Origin: Streptomyces colonosanans
GTDB lineage: Bacteria > Actinomycetota > Actinomycetes > Streptomycetales > Streptomycetaceae
Length of the DNA stretch: 54,086 nt
Reading direction: 5' to 3'
Assembly: GCF_001866645.1 (NCBI RefSeq)
Contig: NZ_MLYP01000035.1
Coordinates: 1 to 54,086 of the forward strand
The position numbers were made by a program, and so were the translations under genes. Positions 51,731-54,086 of the stretch are shown one piece after another. How positions within the stretch are numbered: the stretch's first letter is position 1; every line of letters starts with the position of its first letter. The notes under the pieces are model-generated. The model searched no databases. It was not told the DNA's origin and worked only from the letters and a program-made list of their open reading frames with translations.

Positions 51731-52531
51731 TCAGGGGCTGAGGCGTTCCACCCGCCATGTCCCGTCCGGCTCGGCGACATAGCGCAGGCGGTCGTGGAGG
51801 CGGTTCTCGCGGCCCTGCCAGAACTCGACCGTCTCGGGGGCGATACGGAAGCCGCCCCAGTGCGGCGGAACCGGGACCTGGGTGCCCGCGGGGTAACGGG
51901 TGCTCAGCTCGTCGTATGCGACGTCGAGTTCGGTGCGGGAGCGGATGACCGAGGACTGGGCACTGGCCCAGGCGCCCAGCTGGGAGCCGTGCGGGCGGGT
52001 GCGGAAGTAGGCGGCCGTCTCGTCGCGGCCGGTGCGGCGGGCCGTACCGGTGACGATCACCTGGCGGGCCATCGGATGCCAGGGGAAGAGCAGCGCGGCA
52101 TGGGGGTTGACCGCCAGCTCGCGCGCCTTGCGGGAGTCGTAGTTCGTGTAGAAGACGAACCCGTGCTCGTCGTACTGCTTCAAGAGGACCGTGCGTGAGC
52201 TGGGGTGTCCGTCCGCGTCCGCCGTGGAGACGATCATCGCGTTCGGCTCGTAGATCATCCCCTGCACGGCGGCCTGAGCGGCCTGGTGGAACCACCGGGC
52301 GAACTGGTCCATGGGGTGGGCGGCGAGCGACGACTCGTCGAGTCCTTCGGCGCGATAGTGCGCCCGCATCTCGGCGGGGTCGGAGACCGGGGCCTCGATG
52401 GGGCCCTCGGCCGCGCGTTCGACGATGGGTTCGAGCTCCGGCTCCGCGGCGGCCGCGGGTTCGGCGGGGTGCTCGGATGCGCGTCCAGCTGCGGATTCGG
52501 GTGCGGGTTCGTCCGGGAAGCGGTCGGTCAC
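51731..52531 (-). CDS. pdxH: Pyridoxamine 5'-phosphate oxidase
   Basis: The 266-residue enzyme makes pyridoxal 5'-phosphate from pyridoxine or pyridoxamine phosphate with FMN. The conserved core starts near residue 50 ([19 protein letters not shown]) and includes [70 protein letters not shown] and, at the end, [20 protein letters not shown] then RLHDRLRY. It carries an unusual Ala/Pro/Glu-rich N-terminal extension of about 50 residues. The GTG at 52531 is the first plausible start; a shorter start near the core is possible. It is divergent from citrate synthase. Confidence 0.92.
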   Translation of the reverse strand: MTDRFPDEPAPESAAGRASEHPAEPAAAAEPELEPIVERAAEGPIEAPVSDPAEMRAHYRAEGLDESSLAAHPMDQFARWFHQAAQAAVQGMIYEPNAMIVSTADADGHPSSRTVLLKQYDEHGFVFYTNYDSRKARELAVNPHAALLFPWHPMARQVIVTGTARRTGRDETAAYFRTRPHGSQLGAWASAQSSVIRSRTELDVAYDELSTRYPAGTQVPVPPHWGGFRIAPETVEFWQGRENRLHDRLRYVAEPDGTWRVERLSP

Positions 52532-52639
52532 GCCGTCATCTTGCCGTATGCACGCGACCACTCGGTGGGTGTGGTTCGTCACCCTGTGGCACTGAGTGCC
52601 GCAAACTCTCCCCACGGATGGCACTCGGGGATATCGTGC

Positions 52640-52683
52640 TGATGCCGATCGGGTCGGATGACCGACGACCGATCGGGGCATCA
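52640..52683. promoter_or_regulatory. 44-bp palindrome upstream of citrate synthase
   Basis: TGATGCCGATCGGGTCGG and CCGACGACCGATCGGGGCATCA are inverted around ATGA, with small offsets. It lies in the 334-base divergent gap between pdxH and citrate synthase, about 180 bases before the citrate synthase start. It may be an operator for either gene, or a leader hairpin. Confidence 0.45.
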
Positions 52684-52865
52684 CCAGAGGTACCGTTCCG
52701 GACCACGTGTTTTCGAGAACGACCGCGAATGACTGTGGAACCGGGGCCGCGAAACCCTCCCGGCAGCCGACGCCCGCCGCCCGAATCCGTCCCACCGGGC
52801 CCGCGGACCGGCCGGCGGGAACCCCACCGACCGCATGCGCCGCACACATCACGAGGAGCCGCCTG

Positions 52866-53966
52866 ATGTCCGACTTCGTACCCGGGCTCGAGGGAGTCGT
52901 CGCATTCGAGACGGAGATCGCCGAGCCGGACAAGGAAGGCGGTGCCCTGCGGTACCGGGGCGTCGACATCGAGGAACTGGTCGGCCACGTCTCCTTCGGC
53001 AATGTCTGGGGTCTGCTCGTCGACGGCGCCTTCAACCCCGGGCTGCCGCCCGCCGAGCCCTTCCCGATCCCGGTGCACTCCGGTGACATCCGCGTGGACG
53101 TGCAGTCCGCTCTCGCCATGCTCGCGCCGGTGTGGGGCCTGAAACCCCTCCTCGACATCGACGCCGAGCAGGCCCGCGACGACCTGGCCCGCGCCGCTGT
53201 GATGGCGCTGTCGTACGTCGCCCAGTCGGCGCGCGGCCAGAGCCTGCCGATGGTGCCGCAGCGCGAGATCGACAAGGCGAACTCCGTCGTCGAGCGGTTC
53301 ATGATCCGCTGGCGCGGCGAGCCGGACCCCAAGCACATCGCGGCCGTGGACGCCTACTGGACGTCGGCCGCCGAGCACGGCATGAACGCCTCCACGTTCA
53401 CGGCCCGCGTCATCGCGTCCACCGGCGCCGACGTGGCCGCGGCGCTGTCCGGTGCCGTGGGCGCGATGTCCGGGCCGCTGCACGGTGGTGCGCCCTCCCG
53501 CGTCCTCGGCATGATCGAGGAGATCGAGCGCACCGGTGACGCGACGGCGTATGTGAAGCAGGCCCTCGACCGGGGCGAGCGGCTGATGGGCTTCGGCCAC
53601 CGGGTGTACCGGGCGGAGGACCCGCGGGCGCGGGTGCTGCGCCGGACCGCCCGGGAGCTGGGCGCGCCCCGCTTCGAGGTCGCCGAGGCGCTGGAGAAGG
53701 CGGCTCTGGAGGAGTTGCACAACCGTCGCCCCGACCGTGTCCTCGCCACGAACGTCGAGTTCTGGGCGGCGATCATGCTCGACTTCGCCGAGGTCCCGGC
53801 GCACATGTTCACCTCGATGTTCACCTGTGCCCGTACGGCCGGCTGGTCCGCGCACATCCTGGAGCAGAAGCGCACCGGCCGGCTGGTCCGCCCGTCCGCG
53901 CGCTATGTGGGTCCCGGTCCGCGCAGCCCCCGGGAGATCGAGGGGTACGCGGACATCGCTCGCTAG
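52866..53966 (+). CDS. Citrate synthase (type I fold, citrate synthase 2-like)
   Basis: The 366-residue enzyme would condense oxaloacetate and acetyl-CoA to citrate. Visible motifs are [20 protein letters not shown] near residue 30, [20 protein letters not shown] with the first catalytic His near 205, [12 protein letters not shown] with the second His, and [20 protein letters not shown] with the region of the catalytic Asp. It is the smaller isoform type; a 2-methylcitrate synthase role is possible but not distinguishable here. The ATG at 52866 has GAGGAG seven bases upstream. The TAG stop is part of the dispersed repeat that follows. Confidence 0.92.
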   Translation: MSDFVPGLEGVVAFETEIAEPDKEGGALRYRGVDIEELVGHVSFGNVWGLLVDGAFNPGLPPAEPFPIPVHSGDIRVDVQSALAMLAPVWGLKPLLDIDAEQARDDLARAAVMALSYVAQSARGQSLPMVPQREIDKANSVVERFMIRWRGEPDPKHIAAVDAYWTSAAEHGMNASTFTARVIASTGADVAAALSGAVGAMSGPLHGGAPSRVLGMIEEIERTGDATAYVKQALDRGERLMGFGHRVYRAEDPRARVLRRTARELGAPRFEVAEALEKAALEELHNRRPDRVLATNVEFWAAIMLDFAEVPAHMFTSMFTCARTAGWSAHILEQKRTGRLVRPSARYVGPGPRSPREIEGYADIAR

Positions 53967-54086
53967 TGCCGCGGCAGGCAACGTTTGCCCGTTAAGGAGC
54001 GGCGTTCGGTGCGTTCCCCCACGCTCGGCTTCGCTCGCGCGGGCGGTGCCCCCACCGGCGTGCCGGACGGAAGCCCTCGTACTGGA
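53964..54086 (+). repeat. Dispersed intergenic repeat, copy 2 (window right edge)
   Basis: It begins with TAGTGCCGC and CAGGCAACGTTTGCCC, then has a C-run hairpin (TTCCCCCACGCTCGGCTTCG region) and CGGCGTGCCGGACGGAAGCC, leading into CTCGTACTGGA at the window end. It carries the same modules as copy 1, in the opposite orientation, and the third module is cut off by the window boundary. The first TAG is the citrate synthase stop codon. Confidence 0.7.

Noticed and set aside
1..54086. tRNA, rRNA and riboswitch genes
   Set aside because: No cloverleaf with a GTTCRA arm and CCA-proximal stem, no rRNA core sequence, and no recognisable riboswitch consensus was seen on either strand.

Overview
The window is high-GC actinobacterial DNA and almost certainly comes from a Streptomyces chromosome. 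The evidence is very strong third-position GC bias, GTG and ATG starts with GGAGG-type ribosome sites, 4-base start/stop overlaps, XRE/DUF397 pairs, mycothiol- and F420-related genes, and an intact kbpA-afsK / afsR-afsS locus. From memory of S. coelicolor, the gene order resembles the fbiC-afsR-afsK-dmdR1-citrate synthase chromosomal core segment. I could not run an alignment to confirm this.

Layout. 1-5.5 kb: a copy of a dispersed Streptomyces repeat, a degenerate ADP-ribosylglycohydrolase, the C-terminal stump of a TetR regulator, an ECF sigma/anti-sigma pair, a secreted calcium-binding-like protein and a secreted vanadium haloperoxidase-type enzyme. 5.5-13 kb: an NTPase-TPR gene split by a frameshift, the F420 gene fbiC, an exported PHP metallohydrolase and a probable F420-dependent oxidoreductase. 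13.2-25 kb: the Afs region (AfsR, AfsS, a second and exported AfsS-like repeat protein, AfsK and a KbpA-like protein), interrupted by a WhiJ-like cassette (ATP-binding protein, small protein, XRE, DUF397), an AbiEi/DUF559-type gene and a large inverted-repeat region. 25-33 kb: a PdxH-like protein, two GNAT acetyltransferases, two MFS transporters, a GlxA-type regulator, a serine-kinase-fold ATPase and a gene-poor stretch. 33-37 kb: an EF-hand protein, a STAS anti-anti-sigma factor, and a second ECF sigma/anti-sigma pair. 36.5-46 kb: purU, an SCO4402-family protein, an ABC-type solute-binding lipoprotein, a TQ-motif membrane protein, an NsdA-like regulator, a degenerate prim-pol protein and a two-gene ABC exporter. 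46-54 kb: an IS605/IS1341-like remnant, a hydrolase without its serine, a candidate small RNA, dmdR1 divergent from a SIS protein across a DasR-like site, a PAS sensor, a tiny ORF with a three-way-junction RNA, pdxH and a citrate synthase. A second copy of the terminal repeat closes the window.

How the genes work together. The best-understood unit is the Afs phosphorelay. KbpA restrains AfsK, AfsK phosphorylates AfsR, and AfsR activates afsS through an 11-bp-period direct repeat, which raises secondary metabolism. AfsK here has Thr at position 168, the reported autophosphorylation site, when counted from the chosen start.

The most unusual item is the gene just downstream of afsS. It encodes a protein with a signal peptide followed by almost nothing but perfect 13-residue repeats carrying the same D-N-V-H core as the neighbouring AfsS. 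It looks like an exported, multi-copy version of an intracellular regulator, next to a regulator with a TPR sensory domain.

Several genes look like pseudoenzymes: the ADP-ribosylglycohydrolase, the alpha/beta hydrolase and the prim-pol protein. Two non-coding loci, at about 47.5 and 51.5 kb, have RNA-like structure unexplained by flanking genes.
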